A stretch of 30,552 bases of DNA from Bacteroidales bacterium (GTDB taxonomy: Bacteria > Bacteroidota > Bacteroidia > Bacteroidales > UBA932): positions 1-30,552 of the forward strand of contig JAKSKC010000006.1 in NCBI GenBank assembly GCA_024401945.1, written 5' to 3'. Made by a program: the position numbers and the translations under genes. Shown one piece after another: positions 23,124 through 30,552 of the stretch (position 1 is the first letter of the stretch; the number at the start of each line of letters is the position of its first letter). Under the pieces are notes generated by a model that was not told the origin of the DNA, did no database searches, and was given only the letters and a program-made list of their open reading frames with translations.

Positions 23124-26100
23124 TTATTTGATGATTGACGATCCGTACAGTGTGCTGCCGGTGATGTTGAACAGCATAGGGTACGAATACTCCGCACTTG
23201 AGGATTCACGTGAAGCGCAGGCGTGGAAGGTCAGGTTGATAGAGAGCTTCCAGCTTGGGTTCTGCTCGGTTATCCAGGTAGAGAAGTCAAGCAGCTGCTG
23301 GTTGGTGATTGTGAATGTCAGAGGCAGTCCGTCAGGGTAGTTGGTGAAATCGAGAGCCTCACTCTTCTGCCTTGGGAACTCCTTGGTCTGTCCGTTATCA
23401 TCGTATGTGATCATAACGGTGTTCTGCCATTCGGAAATTCCGAATATACTCATACCGACTTGTATCAATATCCTTGTAAGGTTGTCCAACTCTGAGAACG
23501 GTGTGTTTCCGAGTACGAACTCACCGGTAAGGTATACGAACGGATATCCGTCAAGGTCGTCCCTGAGTATCACGACGGTAGAGCCTTCGATATCCTGTCC
23601 TCCCTCGTCGATGTCCGTGTTGAACTTGGCGGCCTCCTGAACAATCACGTAGGTGATAGAAGAGGCACCGTCATATGACGTGAACTTGAGGGTGAGATAT
23701 CTTTCGACGCTTGAACTCCTGTCTGCAGTTACTGTGATGTAACCCTGTTCCTTGGTGCTTTCGTCGAAACTGATGAAGGCAGTGCTCTTCTTTCCTGAAG
23801 GGCTCTGTTCGAGTCTCTCGCAGGTCCAGTCATTCTCGCCGTCGGAGGTCTCCAGATAAATCTTTATGGTCTCTCCGTCGCTTGAAAGTATGGAGTCAGG
23901 TTCTGACCAGATCTTCTTGAAGGTCTGGGCAGGACGGGCCTTCTGCTTGACAACGAACGAAGTCGTGTGGCCGAAGAGGATAGACGGGAGCGCAACGGTT
24001 CCTGTCTGGTCGCCTTCGTAGTTCCTTTCCGCATTGACGAAGATGTCGCGGTCGCCGCTGTAGTTGCCCGCTACAGGAACGTTTCCTGAAACGCTGAGCT
24101 TGACCCAGTCCGGACAGTCGGTGATTGTCCATTCACCCTCGCAGGTAAGGTGGAGCTGCTGCTCGCCGGCTCCGTGGCTTGTCTTCCTGTACTCGAAATT
24201 GAGCTCATCCTTGTCGAGAAGGATCTTAGGAACGAAGAGCGGAGCGTACTTCGAAGAGATGCTGGTGTAATCATCGGATATTGTAAGGCAGACTGATGCC
24301 GTGGCATTGTTGTCTCCGAGGAAGAACCTGGCGTCGATTCCGTCGTCAACTTTAATAGTGAGTATGGATGTTGAAGGATCGAATGAGTAATCGGAGATCA
24401 CACAGGTGCCGAGGATGTTCTTCCCGGCTTCCGCTCCGGATACGACACGGGTGATGGAGTTGACCACCATATTATAGTTCGCCGGGTTGAACTCGGCGCT
24501 GCCGCTCTTGGAAATCCTGAACTTGAGGTTCGTGTAGTAGAGGTCCTTGCCGCCGGCGTCCCTGCCACGGTAGATTACGGCCGTGGTGTTGTCGTCATAT
24601 TCAGGTATGTAGATGACGGACTGGACGATGTTGGCAAGTTTCTCTATCCTGTTCTCGACATCGTTGTCGGTGAGGCTGTCGCTGAGGTCCTTGAGCGATC
24701 CTTCATAACCGTTGCGGAGTGCGTTTATCGCAGCGTTGATGGTTGAGTCGATTATACCGCCCTTACCTTTTTCGAGGGCCTTGGCCATATAAGCCTCGAA
24801 TTCAGCGTTGAACTGCTGCTTCAGCGCATCAAGCGAGTCTGCCAGGGCTTTCTTCCTGGCCTTGCTGTCGGTTGAGGCGATCAATGACTTGATGTTCGAC
24901 TCGAAGGTAGCCTTGGAGAAATAACGGGCAAGGGTGTCGTCCACCTGCTGTTTTGAGTATGTCTCCGACTTCTTGTAGTAGTTCGTGAACATATTGTCGA
25001 CATCGCTCTTGATGATGTAGTTGGTGGTGACGGTCTGCTCGAACTCGGTATAGACGTCACTGATCATCTGCTGGAGAGCCTCGCAGCGGTCCTCGAGGGT
25101 ACCTATCCTGGAAGTGACTCCTTCAGTGTCGGAACCTATGCTGTCTCGTACGACCTTGATCTTTCCGAGCATGTCGGTAAGTATGCCGTTGACGTATTCC
25201 TTGTCCTTGTAGGTCTGCAGGGAGGCCTTGAGCCATTCGGATATCTCCTTTCCGTACTGGTCAGGATCCTTGATGTAGGCGTCAAGCTTGTCTATGGCAT
25301 CCTTGATCTTCTCGTCTTCATCCTGCAGGCTCTTGATCAGGTCCATTATGTTGGATGAATATTCTTCAGGGTAGTTTCCGAGAACCTTGATGAACTCCTG
25401 TATCTCCTTCTCGCTGGCCTTGAGCTTCTCGATCACAGCCCCGATGTTTTCCATCTGCTGCTCGATGGTGGCGATCTTCTCCCCGATGGAGGTCTTGTAT
25501 TCATAAAGTCCGCTGATGGAGCTCTCGATGCTGCTGAACTTACCGGACCAGCTGCTCATATACTCCTCAATCTTGCTTGTGATGGCCCCGTCTATCACGC
25601 CACCGGTCTGGGTAGCCTTGAGGATGAGGTCGTTGATGTTGGCCACAAGACCGCTTTCCCTCGCGTCAAGATCTTTCCTCAGGTCGATGATCTGCTGGCT
25701 GTGGATCTTGTCCTGGTCCTTGTAGGTCTGTTCGAGAATCTTCAGGCGCTCCAGCTGCTCGGACAGCTTGGAATACTGCTTGTCGAGCTGAGGGGTAACC
25801 CAGCCCTTGAGGCCGGATTCCAGCGTTTCCAGCTGCTCCTTGAATTCTTCGCTGAAGGTGTTGAGAATCCTCTCCTTAGTAGTGTTGATAAGAGTGGTAA
25901 GCTCGGTTTCCTTGTTACCGATCTTCTTCGTCATATCTTCGCTCAGACTGGTGATGTTCTTCTCTATCTCGGAGATGCTGGTCTGGATCTGGTCGATAAG
26001 GCCCTTTGTTGCCTTGTACTGCTCCACAGAAGCGAAGAGCCCTTCTGCCCAGCCCTTGTAGCCGGTCTCGGCATCGGAGATGTACTTGCGGAGCTTCTCC

Positions 26101-27410
26101 ACTTCCGTGCTGAGTGAATCAACCCTTCCGTTGATCCTTTTGTCAGCATTGCGGAGTTCGTCGAGGGATGCATTGATGATCTCAATGGCTCCATTGATAC
26201 CGGAGATAGTCTCCTGCTGTCCCTTGATGTCATTGCCTATCCTGGTATTGTCCGCCTCGGCTTTCCTGAGACCATCCTCGAGCTGAGAGAGAGTCCTTTC
26301 GAGTTCATCGATCTGGTCTTTAAGCTTGCCGTCGAATTTCTGGAGTTCGGCTATCTCGCCTTCCATCTTCGATGTCTGCTGTTCGAGCGTGGTGACCTTC
26401 TGGAAGAGAACGCTGAGGTCGTAGATGTTGAAATCCACCTGCTTGCGGAGCTCTGTGATGTCGCTCTTCACCTTGCTGATGGCTTCCTCGATCTTCTCGT
26501 CGATGCGTGCCTCCTTGATGGCCCTCTCGATCTGGCTCTCGATGTAAGCCTTGACTTCCACGAGCTTCGTGCGGAGTCCTTCGACATCTTCGCGGTGCTC
26601 CTCGTCAACCTTCTCGAGGAGAGCGATCTTGGCGTCAATCTCCGCGATGGTGTAGTACTTGCCGAGCAGTTCCTCGTTAACCCAGCCGAGAATCTTGTCC
26701 TTCGCGGCATCCACGGCCTTTGATATCCTTTCGTCGGCAATGAGCATTATGTCGGTCTTAGTGCTCTCGATAAGCTTGGTATAAGCCTCGGTGACAGCTT
26801 CCATAGCTTCCCTGAGTTCGTCGGATACGCCCTCATACATCTCGTCTATCCTGTTGGACAGGGATTCGTCGAGGTTGGTGATGGCGTCCTTGAGAACGTC
26901 GATTGACACCTGGATGTCGGCCAGGGTGTCGGCTACAGTCTTGAAATGTTCGAATACATCCGTGAAACCGTTCTTTACGTCATTGTCGAGCTGGTCGGTA
27001 AGAGAGTTGAGACTTTCAGTCTTCTGGCTGATCTCGTCGATGGCCGCATTCACGATCTCGAGCCTGCTCAGCACATCCTTGCGGAGCTCGAGCAGACCGT
27101 TCTCGATTTCCTCCTTGCCCTTGATGGTCGACTCGATGAGTTTTGCTATCTCGTCGTCAATCCTTTTCAGTTCCTGCTCGAGCGTCTGCCTGGTGGCGGT
27201 CAGTTCCTTGACCTTGACGTCAAGTTCTCCTCCCGTCTCCTCAAGCTGCTTGATTGAGGCCTGAACCTGCAGGATCTGTTCCTCTATAGGTTTGATCCTG
27301 GTATCGGCAAAGGAATCGATCTCGTTGTGCATCCTCGCCAGCTCGTCCCTGAGACATCCAGTCATGACGAGCAGCGAAGCAGCAATCAGAAATATGTGTT
27401 TTCCTTTCAT
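23124..27410 (-). CDS. Giant coiled-coil lipoprotein with BACON-like C-terminal domains
   Basis: The 1428-residue product has a lipoprotein signal with Cys19 (MTGC) followed by LRDELARMHNEID, which resembles the start of DUF4988-type surface proteins and has acidic residues near the cysteine as in surface export signals. Residues ~25-925 are heptad-rich coiled coil, broken by short tryptophan motifs (GWVNEE ~241, GWAEG ~453, GWVTP ~537, EWLKAS ~725). Residues ~928-1055 form a beta domain starting VQSVIYIPEY, common after such coils. Two BACON-like modules follow (~1060-1158 with CEGEWTITDCPDWVKLSVSG and FVVKQKA; ~1160-1260), then a ~165-residue C-terminal domain I do not recognise. It is the last gene of its operon. 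The fold suggests a long rod carrying a binding tip. Confidence 0.85.
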   Translation of the reverse strand: MKGKHIFLIAASLLVMTGCLRDELARMHNEIDSFADTRIKPIEEQILQVQASIKQLEETGGELDVKVKELTATRQTLEQELKRIDDEIAKLIESTIKGKEEIENGLLELRKDVLSRLEIVNAAIDEISQKTESLNSLTDQLDNDVKNGFTDVFEHFKTVADTLADIQVSIDVLKDAITNLDESLSNRIDEMYEGVSDELREAMEAVTEAYTKLIESTKTDIMLIADERISKAVDAAKDKILGWVNEELLGKYYTIAEIDAKIALLEKVDEEHREDVEGLRTKLVEVKAYIESQIERAIKEARIDEKIEEAISKVKSDITELRKQVDFNIYDLSVLFQKVTTLEQQTSKMEGEIAELQKFDGKLKDQIDELERTLSQLEDGLRKAEADNTRIGNDIKGQQETISGINGAIEIINASLDELRNADKRINGRVDSLSTEVEKLRKYISDAETGYKGWAEGLFASVEQYKATKGLIDQIQTSISEIEKNITSLSEDMTKKIGNKETELTTLINTTKERILNTFSEEFKEQLETLESGLKGWVTPQLDKQYSKLSEQLERLKILEQTYKDQDKIHSQQIIDLRKDLDARESGLVANINDLILKATQTGGVIDGAITSKIEEYMSSWSGKFSSIESSISGLYEYKTSIGEKIATIEQQMENIGAVIEKLKASEKEIQEFIKVLGNYPEEYSSNIMDLIKSLQDEDEKIKDAIDKLDAYIKDPDQYGKEISEWLKASLQTYKDKEYVNGILTDMLGKIKVVRDSIGSDTEGVTSRIGTLEDRCEALQQMISDVYTEFEQTVTTNYIIKSDVDNMFTNYYKKSETYSKQQVDDTLARYFSKATFESNIKSLIASTDSKARKKALADSLDALKQQFNAEFEAYMAKALEKGKGGIIDSTINAAINALRNGYEGSLKDLSDSLTDNDVENRIEKLANIVQSVIYIPEYDDNTTAVIYRGRDAGGKDLYYTNLKFRISKSGSAEFNPANYNMVVNSITRVVSGAEAGKNILGTCVISDYSFDPSTSILTIKVDDGIDARFFLGDNNATASVCLTISDDYTSISSKYAPLFVPKILLDKDELNFEYRKTSHGAGEQQLHLTCEGEWTITDCPDWVKLSVSGNVPVAGNYSGDRDIFVNAERNYEGDQTGTVALPSILFGHTTSFVVKQKARPAQTFKKIWSEPDSILSSDGETIKIYLETSDGENDWTCERLEQSPSGKKSTAFISFDESTKEQGYITVTADRSSSVERYLTLKFTSYDGASSITYVIVQEAAKFNTDIDEGGQDIEGSTVVILRDDLDGYPFVYLTGEFVLGNTPFSELDNLTRILIQVGMSIFGISEWQNTVMITYDDNGQTKEFPRQKSEALDFTNYPDGLPLTFTITNQQLLDFSTWITEQNPSWKLSINLTFHACASRESSSAEYSYPMLFNITGSTLYGSSIIK

Positions 27411-27428
27411 ATACTTGAATTTTCTATT

Positions 27429-29423
27429 TTAGAAGTTGATGTCGACGGAGAGCATCTCGTCGATGTATTTGCCGAGTCCGTACGCCTTGATGAGGTGTGA
27501 GATCTCAGGGTCGAGGTTGCCTCGATGGATGTAGATATCCTTCTGGCGGATGGCCTTGAGGTAGCATTCCACAGCCTTGCCCTCTTCACCCATTCTGGCG
27601 TAAAGGATCGCCAGGAGGTAGTTGACTTCGGCGGTCCTGTCCATAGGGGAGAGGATCATCATAGCGCTCTTGTTTCGGTTGAGCGCAGTGTATGCAACGG
27701 CGGTGTTGAAGTCGTTGTAAGGCCTGAGATACTCGAGGGCTTCCTCGTAGTCCATATTCTTCAGGCATTCGACACCTTTAATATACACGGAGTCAAGAAC
27801 AGTGGTATGTACAGTATCCTTGACCATACCCTTGCGGTGCAGGAAGAAGCGGAACTTGACGGTACGCAGGCCAGGGTAGTACTTGTCCTTGACGTACTTG
27901 TACCAGCTCTCCTTCTGCATCTGATGTTCGCGTGCATCGGCATCGTTCACCTGCATCAGCTCGAAGTACCTGTCCTTCTGCTCGCTTGTCAGGGTGTCGT
28001 CATCCATTATGCAGCGTCCGAGGTCCTCCCAGTTCTCAGGGATGCAGCGAGGAGTGAACTCGATGCGTCCGAGATGCTTGTCCTCCACCTGCACGCTGTT
28101 GTCAGCGCTTACGGTGAAGCCGCCGTAACGGTCAAGTGAATCCCTGTAGTGCTTGATATACTTGGAGAAGTATGATGAGACGCTTTCGGAACGTGACTGG
28201 GCCAGCCTGCGGTTGAGCGCGAGCGATCCTTCCGGAGAGGCCGTGGCCGCAACGGTAATGGAATCGAGGTCGAAGATGTTGTTCTCGAGAAGCATCGCGA
28301 GAGTCTCCTTGATGAGGTCTATCTCCTCCTGGTTGTCGCCGAGGGTCGGAAGGACTTCTGAGCGTCCGAGCTGGAAGTCGATGTGGCTCTCGGTGTTGGC
28401 TGACACCCTTCTCTCGATGACCTTGGTGAGATACTTGTCGAGGTCGATGGCGAAGGTTGAAAGCGTACTGATGTAGAATGTCAGAGGCGGGCACTTCGGA
28501 ATGTCATAGATGTGCTGGTCCCTCTCGAAGATCTCACCTGACAGAACCACGTCGACCCTCTTCATCTTCGGACGGGTGTTGATGGTCTGGATGTAGTTGT
28601 AGATGAAGTCCCCGTTGGCGTCCATTATGACGGTGTCAAGACGGATTCCCTCGGTGACGATAGGCACCCTGACGTACTTGTCGTACATCTTCTGCATCTT
28701 GGACTTGCGCTTCTCGTTCATCTTCTTGGCCGTGTTGTTGGTATAGTGCTCGACGGCCTCCTGCTCGCTCACTCCGTAGAATGAGAGGAACTTCTCGTCG
28801 GATACGTAGTTGGTATCCTCCTTGAAGGCGTAGATCTGCGGAATGTTGCGCTGCAGGAAGATCTCCAGCATCCTGATGTCCACGAATTTCGTGCTGTCGG
28901 AGATGATCTTGTTCAGGAACTTGTCATACTGCTGGTAACCGCGCAGCTGGGCCTTGCGGTAATCCTTTCCGGTGATATAGACAGGCTCGAGACGGATGCT
29001 GTCCCCGAGGACGAACATATCGGGATAGAAGCGGAGCTGCCACTTGCTGTCCTGCATTCTCTGAGGTACCACAATCTGGAAGGAGATGTCCACCTTTCCC
29101 TGACGCTCGGCCAGGTGGCGGAAACGGGCGGTGACGATTGCAGCGTCAATGACATCCGTCGCCACCATATCCCCAGTCTCCTTGTCCTTCGTCGCCTTCA
29201 TCAGCGTCACTTTCTTTCCGTCGAAGTCCTGGACTTCGATAGTGTCGCGCTTTGACACGGACACCGTCAGGTCCGGCATACTGGTGTCGAGGTCTTCACT
29301 CAACTCCAGTGTCGCCTTTTCCTCCGCCTTCTCGATCTTGGCAACCTTTGCACGGGTGCTGCAGGAGAAAACGATGGCGGCAACTGCTGCCAGACAGCTT
29401 ATTTTCAGAATTGTTTTTTTCAT
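27429..29423 (-). CDS. OmpA-like lipoprotein with C-terminal TPR-like repeats
   Basis: The 664-residue product has a lipoprotein signal with Cys21 (IVFSC) and a lysine/glutamate-rich linker. An all-beta and helical middle part follows. Residues ~340-430 look OmpA-like (HIDFQLGRSEVLP, then SITVAATASPEGSLALNRRLAQSRSESV), the pattern of the peptidoglycan-binding OmpA fold, although its usual motif is not a perfect match. The last ~110 residues (550-664) show TPR-like helices (YEEALEYLRPYNDFNTAVAYTALNR, YLLAILYARMGEEGKAVECYLKAI). Proteins of this build occur beside DUF3575 genes in Bacteroidales fimbria-like clusters. It probably links the outer-membrane partner at 29442 to the cell wall or organises the complex. 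Gaps to both neighbours are 18 bases. Confidence 0.8.
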   Translation of the reverse strand: MKKTILKISCLAAVAAIVFSCSTRAKVAKIEKAEEKATLELSEDLDTSMPDLTVSVSKRDTIEVQDFDGKKVTLMKATKDKETGDMVATDVIDAAIVTARFRHLAERQGKVDISFQIVVPQRMQDSKWQLRFYPDMFVLGDSIRLEPVYITGKDYRKAQLRGYQQYDKFLNKIISDSTKFVDIRMLEIFLQRNIPQIYAFKEDTNYVSDEKFLSFYGVSEQEAVEHYTNNTAKKMNEKRKSKMQKMYDKYVRVPIVTEGIRLDTVIMDANGDFIYNYIQTINTRPKMKRVDVVLSGEIFERDQHIYDIPKCPPLTFYISTLSTFAIDLDKYLTKVIERRVSANTESHIDFQLGRSEVLPTLGDNQEEIDLIKETLAMLLENNIFDLDSITVAATASPEGSLALNRRLAQSRSESVSSYFSKYIKHYRDSLDRYGGFTVSADNSVQVEDKHLGRIEFTPRCIPENWEDLGRCIMDDDTLTSEQKDRYFELMQVNDADAREHQMQKESWYKYVKDKYYPGLRTVKFRFFLHRKGMVKDTVHTTVLDSVYIKGVECLKNMDYEEALEYLRPYNDFNTAVAYTALNRNKSAMMILSPMDRTAEVNYLLAILYARMGEEGKAVECYLKAIRQKDIYIHRGNLDPEISHLIKAYGLGKYIDEMLSVDINF

Positions 29424-29441
29424 TTCTCTTGTTTCAAACCA

Positions 29442-30086
29442 TTAGAATACCCAATGAAGCGAGATGTTCACGTCATTGATGTCTATGAATGCCTTGGATA
29501 CACCTTCGCGCGGCTTCTCCATACAGGATGGTTTAGGGCAGTCGTAGATCTCGTGCTCGAGAAGACCGCCGCCCCAGAAGCCGGCTCCGAATTCCACGTT
29601 GAAATGCTTGTTTATCATAAGGGTATAGCCAGCTGAGATGCCTGCTCCGAGAGCCTTTCCCTTGTCGTATGCCTGGCGCCATACACCTGTGTTGGCGTAG
29701 TCGCTGTACTGAACCTTGCCGGCTACCCACCAGCCTGAGAATACGTACCAAGGCCACCAGCGTACGCCCACCGAAGCGGTTTTCTGCTGGTTCTGCATCT
29801 GAGTTATAGGACCGTCGCTGAGCTTGAAGGTCCAGGGATTGTACTTCAATCCGGCGTGGACTGACAGATGGCGGGCCACTGACACTCCGGCGTCGAGATT
29901 GATTGTACCCAGATAGGCCCAGTCGAAGAGATTGGTGGAAAGCTCTACGGCGCGCTTGGTATCAGTACGCCCTATCTGCTCCATCCTCTGCTCGGCCCTC
30001 TGCTTTCCCGTCCGGGTGGCCGCATCCTGTGCGGCCGCCCAGATAGGGAGAAGTATCGTGAGTGATATTATCAGAAATTTCTTCAT
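29442..30086 (-). CDS. DUF3575-type outer-membrane protein
   Basis: The 214-residue product has a signal peptide cleaved after AAA (residue 19), leaving a mature N-terminal glutamine (QDAATR). The body resembles DUF3575 proteins: ELSTNLFDWAYLGTINLDAGVSVARHLSVHAGLKYNPWTF, SVGVRWWPWYVFSGWWVAGKVQYSDY, GISAGYTLMINKHFNVEFGAGFW, and a terminal aromatic residue (ISLHWVF) as in barrel proteins. DUF3575 members are found with fimbrial and other surface clusters and are presumed outer-membrane components. It lies between the partial surface protein (12-base gap) and the OmpA-like lipoprotein. The N-terminal Gln makes it a candidate substrate of the glutaminyl cyclase at 5910. Confidence 0.82.
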   Translation of the reverse strand: MKKFLIISLTILLPIWAAAQDAATRTGKQRAEQRMEQIGRTDTKRAVELSTNLFDWAYLGTINLDAGVSVARHLSVHAGLKYNPWTFKLSDGPITQMQNQQKTASVGVRWWPWYVFSGWWVAGKVQYSDYANTGVWRQAYDKGKALGAGISAGYTLMINKHFNVEFGAGFWGGGLLEHEIYDCPKPSCMEKPREGVSKAFIDINDVNISLHWVF

Positions 30087-30098
30087 AGTCGGCGTGGT

Positions 30099-30552
30099 TT
30101 AATTTATGCGATATCTCCAACCTTTCGGAGTAGTGCTTCTGTAATATCTTTCTATGGTGAAGCTCTGCGTGCCAACTTCAGTTCCTGCATTGTCAATGAC
30201 GTGGAACGTGATGCTGTAGTTGTATGCAGTCTCTGCATTGCTTGTTGTCAATGTAACGGATGTGTTGGATCCCATTACCATTGCCTTGTCCTTTGAACCG
30301 ATATCAGTTGAGAGTCCCTGGAAATACTCACTTGAAGGATAGTCGCAGTAAACCTTGAAGGTGTTTCCAAAATCTGATGTCAGATTGATTTTTACGCTGT
30401 TTCCGGTTCCGGAGAAACCATTTTGGCTGATGTTATACAACGATGCGTTGTTTCCAATCTGAAGGATAGAATACGTGTAGGTATTGCCCTCCTTGGTCGT
30501 GATGGTGATGGAACCGCTGCGATGGTGGATCTTGACAAGACCCATCTGCATC
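30099..30552 (-). CDS. C-terminal part of a surface protein, low GC (cut by window edge)
   Basis: The minus-strand frame is open to the right edge and gives about 151 residues; the methionine near the edge need not be the start. The sequence is all-beta in character, rich in Ser, Thr, Asn, Gly and Tyr: SGSITITTKEGNTYTYSI, NSVKINLTSDFGNTFKVYCDYP, SVTLTTSNAETAYNYSITFHVIDNAG. It ends with an RYYRSTTPKGWRYRI tail. I cannot name the family; Ig-like or BACON-like repeats of a large Bacteroidales surface protein would fit. GC content is roughly 40-47% in lines counted by eye, well below the neighbouring genes. It is 12 bases from the DUF3575 gene, so it is probably in the same operon. Confidence 0.65.
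   Translation of the reverse strand, partial: MQMGLVKIHHRSGSITITTKEGNTYTYSILQIGNNASLYNISQNGFSGTGNSVKINLTSDFGNTFKVYCDYPSSEYFQGLSTDIGSKDKAMVMGSNTSVTLTTSNAETAYNYSITFHVIDNAGTEVGTQSFTIERYYRSTTPKGWRYRIN

Noticed and set aside
1..30552. CRISPR arrays, tRNAs, IS elements, integrases or attachment sites
   Set aside because: No spaced direct repeats, tRNA-like cloverleaf sequences, transposase or recombinase frames were seen on either strand.

Overview
The window looks like chromosomal DNA from a member of the Bacteroidales. Three things point there: promoters of the Bacteroidetes type (TTTG, about 20 bases, TAnnTTTG), many lipoproteins of families largely confined to that phylum (DUF4493, PCMD, DUF3575, BACON, fimbrillin-like), and start regions with little Shine-Dalgarno signal. 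Base composition is moderately GC-rich (roughly 55% by eye), except for the last ~450 bases, which are clearly AT-richer. No tRNA, IS element, integrase or CRISPR array was seen.

Left part (1-11865) is mostly housekeeping. A partial nucleotide-sugar dehydrogenase (-) diverges from a YqaA-type membrane protein (+). A minus-strand operon glpA-glpB-glpC (anaerobic glycerol-3-phosphate dehydrogenase) starts only about 10 bases after the 3' end of the RNase P RNA gene, with no visible terminator between, and its GlpB is less than half the usual length. Divergently, a DUF1846 protein and a propeller-type glutaminyl cyclase lipoprotein form an operon. Between the cyclase and trmD lies an unannotated candidate small RNA: a perfect Bacteroidetes promoter, about 70 bases of G-poor sequence with four CUAAC pentamers, and a strong terminator. 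A plus-strand DUF349-yidC-yggS cluster follows, with stop/start overlaps.

Middle part (11917-21457) is a tightly packed plus-strand operon of surface/envelope proteins: a fimbrillin-like lipoprotein, two DUF4493 lipoproteins, a DUF4493+PCMD lipoprotein, two tandem paralogous outer-membrane proteins, a second PCMD lipoprotein broken by a one-base frameshift, and an alpha/beta hydrolase. Its function is not known; the make-up suggests a cell-surface assembly anchored to small beta-barrels. It ends tail-to-tail, overlapping by 11 bases, with a minus-strand carboxylesterase lipoprotein.

Right part (23124-30552) is a second surface operon, read on the minus strand: the end of a low-GC surface protein, a DUF3575 outer-membrane protein, an OmpA-like/TPR lipoprotein, and a 1428-residue lipoprotein of which about 900 residues are predicted coiled coil followed by BACON-like domains, closed by a strong terminator. 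The long rod, barrel and OmpA-like anchor together look like parts of one envelope-spanning or surface-projecting structure. The two surface operons and the small RNA are the best candidates for undescribed biology here.
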